Source: Nomia melanderi
Lineage: Eukaryota; Arthropoda; Insecta; Hymenoptera; Halictidae
DNA length: 64,000 bases
Reading direction: 5' to 3'
Assembly (NCBI RefSeq): GCF_051020985.1
Contig: NC_135006.1
Coordinates: forward strand, 14,587,501-14,651,500
Shown here piece by piece: positions 47,651 to 59,169 of the stretch. Position numbers and translations under genes: made by a program. The notes under the pieces were generated by a model. That model saw only the letters and a list, made by a program, of their open reading frames with translations. It searched no databases and had not been told where the DNA came from. Each line of letters begins with the position of its first letter. The stretch's first letter is position 1.

Positions 47651-48842
47651 TAAAGAGGAACGTTTATCATTCAGCCGCAGCGTTTGTACACGTTTCGCAT
47701 AAAGATCCGCGATTCGACGATCGGTGACGATCCCCCATTCGTTCAGAAGATCCTGAGGGTTGCCAGGACGACGGCCGCGCGAATGGTCACCGGCGGCGTA
47801 TTAAGAAAAGTATATTACTGCCACAGTCTTGATGTTAGGGTTACATTGAAAACTAAACCGTAGTTTGAACGAGTTTAACGAAGATCGTGACTTTGTAATT
47901 CTCGAGGACGACCCTGGAACGATGCTCGAAACACTTTCCCACCTCGCCGGTCGAGCTTCCGGTCGTTTTCGCTAGTCGCGCGAGCGGGCATCTTGGAAAC
48001 TGAACAACTATAAACTCTCGACCATACACAATGAAGGAAACATAAATGACGCAAAGTTGGAGGATCGTTAAACTCGAGTACCGTTAGTTCGTCACACTGA
48101 AGTCTATTCGAAGGAAACACGCAAGATCGGTTCTGTGATTTCCAATCTCTCGTTTAAAGGAAAACCAGAGGAACAGGTTTTTCCAGTGTCGTTCTGGGGT
48201 TAACAATTCTAATTGTCGTATCGTTGTCTCAGAGATAAAAACAGCAATAGACCTCTAAACGTGTTAGGGAAAGTCTAATCCGCCTCGCAGCGACGTAACG
48301 ATTTAAGGTTAACTATAACTTAGGATTCTTGTACAGAGATGTAGATCTATCGAGCCTACGAGGTACATATTACCGAGGAATTCTTAAGTATCACTTAATC
48401 TATCGGTAACGTAACCGTTAAGCGGAGTGCCGACACGCGAGATCGCGCGGGTGTATTGCGCGGGCAAGCGATCGCTCGAACGTTCCGCGGTTCACATTGA
48501 TGTTATTCGATTCTCACGCCATCGGGACGCAGATGCTCCCCGTACAGGTGCACCATAGGGAACGAACGAAAGCCAGTTACCCGAGTATCTCGATTTTAAA
48601 GATAAATTAAGAACGTTCATTCTCGCTGACGGTTCTCCTTAGAAGGAATTTTATAAACGATTCTCTCCATTTAGAAACCATTTACGCGCGTCTCGTTCTC
48701 AACGCGCGCGCAACAGTAACATGCGATGTAGCCACGGTTAAATTTTTCATTTCGAATTTTTTATTACGAACGGACGCGAGGGAATATTAAACGCTCGGCT
48801 GCCCGTTCGATTTTAACGTAATCGTTCTCATCTCTCTTTCTC

Positions 48843-48844
48843 TC

Positions 48845-48899
<55 letters not shown>

Positions 48900-48900
48900 C
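48843..48900. repeat. (ATCT)n microsatellite
   Basis: About 13 perfect tetranucleotides flanked by (CT)-rich sequence. Confidence 0.95.
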
Positions 48901-51900
48901 TCTTTCTCTCTCTCCCTCTTTCTCTCTCGGAACAGTTCGAAGAGACAATCTCGCGAGAGAACCACTTCTCATCGTAACGACGCGAAGAAAAGCAGCAGGA
49001 AAAAAAATGTCCAAAAAGGAAAACAAAAGAAAAAGAAAAGTTAGAAGGATTAACGTCGAATTAACGCACAGATAACACTCTTCACCCCTTTTATACTTGA
49101 CTAAATCGATCCCGAGCGTCCCCGCGAACGAAGGTTCGGCCAGCAGCGTTCCCGATCCGACCCGGAGTGCGCGCGAGCAACCGATCGACGAACCACGGCG
49201 AACGTTCACGCGTCCCCTTCAGGACTGAAGCTCGTTTTCCTTTGTCGTTCACCTTTATTTTTCTTGGCCAGTCGCAATCCGCCGACCTGTCGCGCGTCGA
49301 TGACCTCGTCTTTGCTCGCGTTCCCATCGTCCAAGGCCTACCGACGACCTTGACCCTTATTTCGGCAACCGACGTGTTCGAGTTCGCCCGAATTTCTTGT
49401 AACAGACACGAGCCATGAAACGATTCTCTCGTTCGTGAACGAAACTATTACATTCTAATAGATACGAATATTTGTTACAATACATTGATGATATTGCGAA
49501 CGTTATACTTTGACGATGTTACAGTTTCGATGGAATCTTATCAAATTCTCGCGAGTACGTGTGAATTAATGGTAAACGATTAAGCTCTTGACCTACAATA
49601 TTATCAGACTCGTGAAAATTGTCAATCGAATGTCAGATGTCCGAGTGTTATTTGTTTTCTTTGAATATGAATTAAATATTACTTTTCTATTATCAATCAA
49701 CCTTTACATAGAAGCATCGAAATTCTTTGTTCCAGTAAATTATTAGTGATAAAGTATTTGTATCGATCACAGAATGAATAACGGAAAATGGCTGCCGGTT
49801 GCTGACACGAGGGTTACGGTCGGCCATCGCCGTGACAGCGCGTGAGACGGATGATCTTCGTTTAACCGGTTAACCGGGTTCCGCCATTTTGTTCAGTCGC
49901 ATCGTTTCCTCTGTTTCGTGAGAAAATTCGACTAAATTTCCTGTGAATTCTTATCGGATGAGATTTAAGACGTATCAACTTGATTTTTCTCGTTTCTACC
50001 GACAACGATTTCGAATGTTTCGTCGTATTAATTCTCGCGGGACAACCCGGTTGACGAGTTAACGGAGAATTACATTTTACTTACGCGACGAATAGGAAAT
50101 ATACAGACATATATATATAATAGGGAATTAACCGCGTTTCGTTATCGTTATTAGCGGACTGCGAATGTTCGCGCTGTCCCCAGGTGTCGGAATGGAATTT
50201 CCGGGAAGTAATATTACACGGAAACTTATTTTACAAAGTTCGAACGCACTGTACGCGACACGAAGATCCTGAGAAATGTTACTTTAACGTTTGTTTCGTC
50301 GTCGAATACATTACAAACGCATGAACATTCGCAGTTGTATCGTTAGGGAAGTTTATCGAGGTGAGAAGACGAAATGCAGACGGATTTCGTCCCGCTGTCA
50401 CACCGTTCGGTCCCTCTTAACCGGACCGCCATCTTGGTTTTCCCCTTAACCGACTCTCATCGAAGGACAGCGTTAGCGAACGGTCGCGTTTAAGTGTCGT
50501 GTGCATGTCACGTTTCATGCACGGCCCTCGGCCGTGTTTCATTTAGATAGGCACTATCTAATACGTATATATACATACATATACATACAAATAAACAAAT
50601 GAATAATTACCGTATCGTATGCGCGTGTATGTGGGAACGTGCAGCGTACGCGAGACGAACCAGAATTCACGGCGTGATCGGTAAACGCAGAATTCTCCGA
50701 TTCGAAGGGAAAGCCAAACAGGGAAAATCGATGTCAGATCGAGCGAACATTCGCCACCAAAGAAATCGTGATACCAAAATGAAATTCATTGAAGTTCTCG
50801 CTGTTGAGAACGTTCGTATTGAAGCGTACGTGTAAAATTTCCGGTTTCATTAGTCGAACATTCGGCGCTGAGAGTATCTCTTAAGTTGGAAAGTGTCCGA
50901 ACGCGTTCGGTTCGAACTGCGATCGGCCGTCGAGGACGGTGGAATCGATTATTTCGTCGTGGAGCCGTGACTTCCGGTTCACCGGGTCCGCGTGAAGCAT
51001 ACGCAAGCGCGTGCACGCGATTAAAATAGTTTATGTGCGAAGCGGGAGTCGAGAACCGACGAACCGAGGTCTTTTTAAAACTAGGAGTAACGACGTGACG
51101 CGGGTGACTTAACTGTCACCGTCGCTGTCTACTTGAATCGATGTCCGTGAACGCGTCACGGTTTCCGGGGAAAGAGTTTATCCAAAGCAGGAGAGGAGCC
51201 GAGCACTCGGGGAACCCCCGCCGCCGTTTGCGAACCGGTCGAGGGACGGGAGACGTTCTGAAATCGTTTCTTCGGCAGTGGAGAAGTCGCGACTCGGTGT
51301 GACGTCCGTTATCCTGACGATGTACACGGTGGTCCGAGAATATCGGTACGTTGCGGACACTCGTAAGAATGAAGGAAAGTGGCGTAATCGATATTTGGAG
51401 GTCCCGAAGCAGAAAGATCTCGCGATACGATACTTCAATCGATGAAACGTTTTATCTTTATCTTTTGCCATCGACGTGTACATCAATCTAGTCGCTTAAT
51501 CTTGCTCCGTTCTGAGAAAAGTGAATTAACACAGCAATATGTACTTATTCCAAGCGTTCGAGTAGTTTTCCTCATTGGTCGTCGATAATTTTTAGAGTTG
51601 ATTTGTGTCATTGTTCGACTTTCATTTTACCGCTGTACTTAATCGAAGGTGCTTGCATCCAAATCGCGAATTCCTTTGAAACTTCGAGCTCTGCTGTTTC
51701 TCTGAACACTCTGTACACGGTTGGATAAAAGGAGGCATTAAAATGAAAGTAGCAAATGGGACTGGGAGACGAAGCTGAGGGATCGTCCGAGGACAGGAAG
51801 CTGAGAACTCGGTGCCGAAGAGTCTGGTCTCTTTATCTACCTCATCGCCAGCGTGTTGTCGAAGAGGGCCAGCGATCGCGGAAGAGAACGGATCCACAAA

Positions 51901-54299
51901 AGCAATACAAACGCCAAAGAAAGGGAAGAGGAGACGAACGGAAATGGGAAAGACGAAGATGGATGCCCGAGGAACGCAAACGCACGGGTTCCGCGAGACG
52001 CTCACGCCTCTCTCGAATCTAATCTTATCGTCCACGATGTTGCGACATGTACTTTCTAATTTTAATACGTTACTCACTTGTCGATTACCATATATTTTAT
52101 GTGTACTTGCCTATCTGATAGGCATCGGCACTGCATAGTTTATACGAGACATGTTGACTATGAGAAAAGTTTATTCGCGGCGTGGAATACGGAGAGGAAG
52201 ATTCGCTCGGAGCTTTGCGGGACCGCGCGAATTGTTCGGGCTGCAGAGCTAGATAAATGACGGTGGAGAAGGTAACAATCGTTCTTCGCGATTCGTTGTA
52301 TCTTTAGGTTCGTCGTGGTAATTTCAAACGATGAATTAACGCAATTTCGAACTTGGTCGCTTCCGATCTAAAATCGCTTGCCACCGCCGTGTTGTTTCAA
52401 GAGCCGCAGAACACGTTCAGTTTAAGTACTTGTATATTATATTTTGTATCGTACAACTGTGCTCGTTTGTAGACTATCGAGAAATATAACAGAAAGATAA
52501 CGGTTATGTTAGTTGATCAATTTGAAATCGCGAAGCGGCGGTTGTCGTGTCTTCGCGGCGGCCATCTTTGAAATTGCGCTTCGGCGCGCCCGCCATGTTT
52601 ACGCGGTTCCGCGAAGGCGACGGACGAAAGGAGAAGCTGTTCCACGCGAACGGGGAAAACTGCTGAGCGCGTTGTACATAAATAGATAGGTATAAAGGCG
52701 ACGAGAGGAAATAACGAGAGGGAAGGAACCTTGAGGGACTAAAAAGCGAACAAACTATATTAAAAACGGCGGCGAAAAACGGAGGAAAACGACAGAGAGC
52801 TGGCGGAGCAAACGGACATCATTTTCATAGATCGAACCAGTATTGCAGTGTATTCTGCTGCCGCTTTAATATTTTACTATGTCGTATTTACTCGAATCGA
52901 AAAAGAGGACACGTTGACACACGACAGAACACGAGTACACACGCGAACATACACGAACAAACACACGATCGACCATATGTGCACATATACGATAGAGAGT
53001 CGGCGAAAAGATGAAAGTGTTTCCGTTTCTCTTTTCGCTATAAATTCTACGAGTATAAATACAAATAAATATATAAATAAATAAATAAATAAATATATAT
53101 ATATATACATATACAAAATACAAAATACAAAATACAAAAAAAAAGGAAGAAGAGGAAGAGACAGACAAAAGAAACAAAGCAACTATAAAAGAGAGAAAAA
53201 TAACACTGCGAGCTTGACGATCGTGCGGAGGACATGTCGCGCGTCGTTCGCGGTGGCGTCCCGTTCTGAACGGGCCTCGCGTCTGGTTTAAATCACCTCT
53301 AGGCTGTGAGATGCGAGCTAAGCAGCAGAAGATACTTGCTCGAGACCTCAATCACATGTGTCAAATCAAGCGGAATAAACCTATACTATACAAATATTAT
53401 ACAATTACTTTTAAAACGGGGCGGGAAACGCGAAGCGAGGAAGAACAAGAGAGAAAGGAAACGTGAAGAACGATCGAGGGGGGATGAACGAAAACCCTCT
53501 CCCGTGGATGGAACGACACCACGCAGTACTTGCTTTCGTTTTTTTTCTTTCTCTTTCCTTTCTTTTGGCCTCCTCGAGTCACCTTTTAGCGTTGTTTCTT
53601 TTTTCCTCAAGTAAACCACGACGGGCAGAACGATTTCTTCCTGACGAACAAGACGTGCGTTGAACGAACGGAACGAAAAGACAATGGAGACGACGAGGAA
53701 AGGACAGCAGGGAAAGTAAACGAACGAACGATCCGTAGAAGACGAATCCGTCGCGCGGAAACGGAAGGATCGAGTTGAAACGCGCGCACGCAGGAACGAA
53801 CGAGTGGAACGGGAGCCGGGAACCGGGGTCGGGGGATTGCGTCGCGAGACGAATATATGTATATATAGATATGCACATATACGGATTCTACATATATATG
53901 TGTATATATGTATATGTATATAGAAGAGATACAAGATATATTTGTAGATACGATGACACTTTAGCCAATCTAATTTAGCGTATGTAATAGAGTCAATACT
54001 GTGAAATACCTATAAAGAAATGGAAAAAAAAAATATGAAAACTTTACCCTATACCCTTTTAGATTCTAGACGATGATGAAATACTTGTAATTAACTTATG
54101 GAGAGACGAAGTATAATGAATGAAGAAACTATACCGCGGTCAGATCGATTAAATAAATAAACGACATACAACCTATACGCCGATTATTGCTGTTGTTCCC
54201 TGTGTTCACAGTTGTTTCCCCTATCGTTTTTAACTACTGCGTATAAAGGAAACATTCAACGCTGTTCCGAATTCTGAACGGGGAAGGCAAAAGTTCCTG

Positions 54300-54530
54300 C
54301 TGTATCTGCTTCGTGCCCCCTTGGGAAACCCCTCGAACCCCCACGAGAGACCCCTTGGAACCCCTCGAGAGATCCCTTGGAACTCCTCAAGAAACCCCTC
54401 ATATTCCTTGACAAGGCATGGCGCGGCAAGGGGGTTCGAGGGATTTCTCGAGATGATCCGAGGAGTTCCAAGGGGTTTCTCGTGTAGATCGAGGGGTCTC
54501 TCATGAGGGTCCGAGGGGTTTCTCGATACA
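54300..54530. repeat. GC-rich inverted-repeat array
   Basis: The left half repeats CTTGGAACCCCTCGAGAGA and AACCCCTCGAACCCCCACGA; the right half carries the inverse (CCAAGGGGTTTCTCGTG, TCGAGGGGTCTCTCATGA). The region can fold on itself through several 20-25-nt units. It stands out against AT-rich flanks. Confidence 0.85.
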
Positions 54531-54764
54531 ATACGAAGGGGGAACGACAAGAATATAAACTCTAAGGTTTTGCTTCTCGCTTCCAAAATTCGAAAGAGAG
54601 TGAAATATTTTCTTGATATCATCAATCTAAATATTCTAAATTGTTGATTGTCAAATATTTACCAAATATTTCATTAATAACACACAATATTCGTGTCTAC
54701 TTTATTAAAAAGCTGTTAAGATAATTTGAAAAGAAATAATTTTTAAAAAACTCTTCCTTATCCC

Positions 54765-54985
54765 GAATTGATGGCGCCATCTATTAAAAGGTTGCTCAAA
54801 CTTCTAGCCAAACAATACCTAATGATATCTGCTAGATGGCGCCACCAATTAAAACCTCTATTGTTCTTGCTTGCATATATCTATCCTTGTGTTTCTTTAT
54901 CTTGTGTCGTTGGCGCCATCTATTGTAAAAACGCTCAAACTTCTAGCTACATAATACCACATTGTCTCTGTTAGATGGCGCAACT
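54765..54985. repeat. Repeat with palindromic GATGGCGCCATC cores
   Basis: TGGCGCCATCTATT with GCTCAAACTTCTAGC occurs twice, and TAGATGGCGC closes each unit. Two direct units of about 140 bp have inverted ends. Confidence 0.75.
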
Positions 54986-55942
54986 TAATGATTTTTGTCA
55001 CGTGTTTTTTATTCAATCTATATGTTTACAATGTTCACTAAATTATAATGTTGAAATATTTTTATGGACCAACTTCTATGATGGCTTGTGTCTAACTAAC
55101 AATTTACAAACAGAATATCACGGATATTAACAAAAGAAGTTTAAAATGTATATTTATACAGTTTCTAATAACAGAAATTGACTTGACTCTATAATATACG
55201 TTAGCGACATAGTGACTACAACTGCTCTGTTCTCACTTATATATATATATATATACCTATGTACTCGCTTCTTATGTTAGTACCGTCGAGTTTCATCGAT
55301 AAATAGGCAAGGTATACTTAAAAATAAGAAACACAAGCCTGTAGGAATCCAAACTTCGATTGTACGCAACATATTTGTTTCTAATTCCGCAAATTCAAAT
55401 GCTTCCTTTTATGGTGTGAAAATTCACTACAAACTTTGTAGTTCTATATTTTTGTTTCATTTTCGACTGTTTATACGATGTTACATTTTGTATATTACAG
55501 GAATACATTATCAGGAAATGATACGCTGCGAATGATAACATGACGTGATTTAAATGTACCTAGTGAAGCAGATTAGTTACAATGAATTATTAAAATTTTT
55601 TAATCATTTCAACAAATAAGATACAATTTACTACTAATACAATTCAATTCACCTTTCATATCTAAATAATACGGTGGTGTTGATAAATGCATCTTGTTAA
55701 AAGTCCATTGTCCATTTGTAAGTTGTAAAAAAAGAAATGAAGAAATAACCAGTGACATTATTTGGTAACTAATCACTAGATTTGTTCAAACTTTGTGCTC
55801 CCAAACAAGAAATATTTGAAAATTATATGCCTTAGATCGGTGAGAGATTACAATGCACATTGGAATTGTTACACTAATAAATGTAAATGGTGAACAGAAC
55901 TGCTGACTCGTGGTGATTCAAATATGATATTTAACATGCATT
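54986..55942. other. Downstream flank of TOM22; no gene seen
   Basis: AT-rich, with a (TA)n run at 55222-55245. Part is probably the TOM22 3' UTR on the minus strand. Confidence 0.4.
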
Positions 55943-56722
55943 TTATCGTTGCACTGGTGGAGCCATTGGAAGACTCGAAGGGCTAATGTGTGACATTGCT
56001 GTATTAGGTCCTAAGAGGACTTGTTTCTGTTGGGCACGTTGTACTTCTTCCATTTGCGCGCGTTCTATTTCGAATAATACAGGTGCGAATAAAATAGCCG
56101 ACGAACTGAAGAATAACCATGCGGCGGAACACGAAAATGCGTACAAGCCTGCAAGAAAAAAAAAGAATTTTTACCCTTCAGACGATCAAACAATTTTTTT
56201 TCGTTAACTCGAAATGAAATTTACACTAACCTTTCATACAGCTATAGAAACAAGTGCCGACATTATAGCTGAAATTACGTACTTCGTCTGGGAACATTTC
56301 TGTGAGACCCAATAACCTCTCCGCGAGACTTTCATCCTGCATAAAAAATGGATCGTAAGAAAATCACCTATAAACGCATCACTCGCAATATAACGACAGA
56401 AATTATAATAGAAATTACAGTTGTATAGTAAAATTGAATTTTAATCATTACAACTGCACAAGGAAAAAGAAGTTTACCGACTTGGAAACGAAACTTGGTT
56501 AAAATAACATCGGTGTCATTTAATTGAATTCGACCAATTTCAGAATGAAAGTGAACGTTATAATTGATTCGTATTCCAGTCGATGAAAGTACGATATACC
56601 TCTTCGTCATCCTCGTCATCGGGAAGAAGCGATTTCACCTCCGGGGAACGTGCGTCGCCGCTACTCATGTCGCAACTACCTATGCCGCTATCCAGTTGTT
56701 CCAAATCTTCAAGTGAAGCCAT
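55943..56722 (-). CDS. Tom22: TOM22 homologue, mitochondrial import receptor subunit
   Basis: Central receptor of the outer-membrane TOM complex; it receives presequence proteins and docks TOM20 (maggie, mge, in flies). There are three exons on the minus strand: 56722-56600, 56336-56231 and 56148-55943. The joined frame is 144 residues; human TOM22 is 142. Residues 1-41 are acidic and end DDEDDEE, the cytosolic presequence-binding part. Then comes DESLAERLLGLTEMFPDEVR, the family signature, a single membrane helix (SAAWLFFSSSAILFAPVLFE), and a Gln-rich intermembrane tail with QKQVLLGPNTAMS. Introns begin gtatat and gttagt; acceptors end atgcag and ttgcag. The start is the first ATG of the conserved frame. 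It shares a 707-bp divergent region with fliI, so co-expression is plausible (inference). Confidence 0.96.
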
Positions 56723-57429
56723 ATATAAAAACAATCGTCGACAGAGACAAACGAACGGCTGAACGTGTATTTGAACGATGTCCGATTAGTTCGTTCTTTC
56801 GAATGAAATACTCGGGGAGATATGTACACAAAGTTGTTCACCGTCGTCGATTGCTCTGCACGTTATGATGATAATGCGCGACGATTCACACCGGTGCAGA
56901 GAGCGGATAAAATACGGGCCGCGACTCGAAACTTAGATGTGCATGTCGCCTTATTTCCTAAATCTTGTCCACGCTCGACACCGTGGAAGCCTCAGCCCTA
57001 CTGAACTATTAGATACTATATAAGTTACTTTTCTATTTGTAACCGGAGAAAGTATCCGATAAATGTCCCTAGATAATAGCCCAAAACGAACTGTTCGCAT
57101 GTGCACGTTGCATTGTAAACAGGTCGGGATCTAATCTTGAAAGGTACTGCTGCGATCATCGATAGTTGAAGGTTATGTGGAGAAGTCGATGATTATACGA
57201 ATTTCTTATCGATATTGTGAAACTATATTGTCATCGATCCTTCGCTTTATATGGGTATCGACGATAACTACTTTGCATCGAGATAGAATATTTTCCTGAA
57301 TGAATCGACGAATCTCGAAAATGGTATCGTTTCCGTATTTATGAATCGTGTGTATTAATATGCCGTGAATGGATACGGTTGTCGTGAACGACGATAGAGG
57401 AATAAATTAATATTACCAGCGCAAACGAA
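56723..57429. promoter_or_regulatory. Divergent promoter region between TOM22 and fliI
   Basis: The two start codons point away from each other across 707 bp. No open frame of note lies inside. Both 5' UTRs and core promoters must fall here unless distal exons exist. I see no clear TATA box; the sequence is moderately CpG-bearing near TOM22 and AT-rich near fliI. Confidence 0.6.
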
Positions 57430-59169
57430 ATGGCTAACACCGGTGTATTGCCGTTTGTACGCGGTGTCGATTTCAGTAGCAATGATTTTGGCGTAAGTGT
57501 TACATTTTTCCAGGATATATTTGATTATGGTCCACAAGTTATTCCAGATTTATTATTCGTTTACAGGATGGCAAATTTCCGGAGTCCGTTCGTCTTATGA
57601 CTGGGATACAATGGCTGAAATTAGACAAAACCAATTTGACAGAAATCCCAGAAGAAATGGGGAAACTGTTGAAATTGGTAAAGTTGATTATATTATTGTC
57701 CATCCTTTTCTTTTATGGGAATACGAGTTTACAGAGTGAATGATAAAACTTGGAACTCTTTTGTTTATGAAATAGGAACATCTGTCACTGGTTAAGAATA
57801 AATTGGAACGATTGTACGGAGAACTCACGGAACTTAGCTGTCTAAGAACATTGAATATTAGGCGTAACAACATTAAATCAAGTGGGATACCAGCTGAACT
57901 GTTTCATCTAGAGGAACTGACCACTTTAGATTTGAGTCACAATAATTTAAAGGAAGTACCAGAAGGCCTTGAACGAACTCGTTCTTTATTAAATTTGAAT
58001 TTAAGTTATAACCAGTAAGAGCATATCGTATCTTTGTTCTTATATAAAAATGAGATTGGTATAATTCTTAGGATTAATGCCTGATATTTGTTTTTCAGTA
58101 TAGAGATGATTCCCAATACATTATTTATTCATTTAACCGATTTACTTTTCCTGGATCTCAGTAATAATAGATTAGAGACACTGCCACCGCAAACTCGCCG
58201 TTTAGCTAATTTACAAACTTTGAATTTAAACCACAATCCTTTGGGACACTTCCAATTGAGGTACACAGAGAACAATTCAACTTAGATAAGTTGAACATAG
58301 CCAATGATCTCTTTTTAAGCTGTTAACTCTGATTCATTTCTTTTCTTTTCCGAGTTAGGCAGTTGCCATCATTGATGAATTTAACGACCCTACAGATGCG
58401 CGACACGCAACGAACATTGAACAATATCCCTTCAAGTTTGGAAACCTTGACAAATTTACAAGAGCTTGATTTATCGCAGAACAATTTGCCCCGAGTACCG
58501 GACGCTCTTTATTCTCTACAAAATTTGCGTCGTTTAAATTTGAGTGACAATCAAATAACGGAATTATCAACAGCTATAGGTAAATTCGGTTAGTGTACTC
58601 TCTTGAGTCCATTCTATTCTGATTTCTCGTTGTTCACAGAACTTTGGACTAAACTGGAAACGTTGAATATATGCCGCAACAGACTGACCGCGATACCTGC
58701 TTCTCTTTGTAAAATTGTAACACTCAGAAGATTGTATTTAAACGATAATCAATTAGATTTCGAAGGCATTCCTTCGGGAATTGGCAAGTTATCATCGCTG
58801 CAAGTCTTCTCTGCGGCTAACAATCGTTTGGAAATGATACCAGAAGGCTTGTGCAGGTATTTCATGAATTCTCCTTTCATCGCTGCCGAGGTGTACGAAC
58901 ATACAAATACACGCTTAATTTCTGTAGGTGTGGTTCATTGAAGAAATTAATATTGACGTCCAACCGATTGATCACTGTACCGGACGCCATTCATCTGCTT
59001 ACCGATTTAGAACAATTAGACTTGAGGGATAATCCCAATTTGGTAATGCCGCCGAAACCGACCGAGGTACAGAAAGGGTCAGGAATTGAATTTTATAATA
59101 TTGATTTTTCGTTGCAACATCAATTACGACTTGCTGGTGCAAACGTACCAGCACCGACTCAAATGGCCG
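57430..59169 (+). CDS. fliI: fliI leucine-rich-repeat half (exons 1-7)
   Basis: Exons 1-7 give about 418 residues with repeated LxxLxLSxNxL units (LTTLDLSHNNLKEVPEGL, DLLFLDLSNNRLETLPPQ, LQELDLSQNNLPRVPDAL, LRRLNLSDNQITELS), ending with VMPPKPTEVQKGSGIEFYNI. Exon boundaries cut the repeats at irregular positions. In the family this half binds LRRFIP proteins and Ras-pathway partners. Confidence 0.95.

Larger units (their letters stand above)
44941..54200. other. Non-coding stretch downstream of kcc; possible long 3' UTR
   Basis: I see no conserved protein in these 9.3 kb on either strand. The longer open frames (for example 45017-45763 minus, 53386-53934 minus) are low-complexity antisense of purine-rich sequence. 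The stretch holds microsatellites, a tandem array at 46735-47650 and two CpG-rich parts. AATAAA-type signals occur late (around 54150-54165). It could be one long kcc 3' UTR, an intergenic region or both; the sequence does not decide. Confidence 0.4.
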
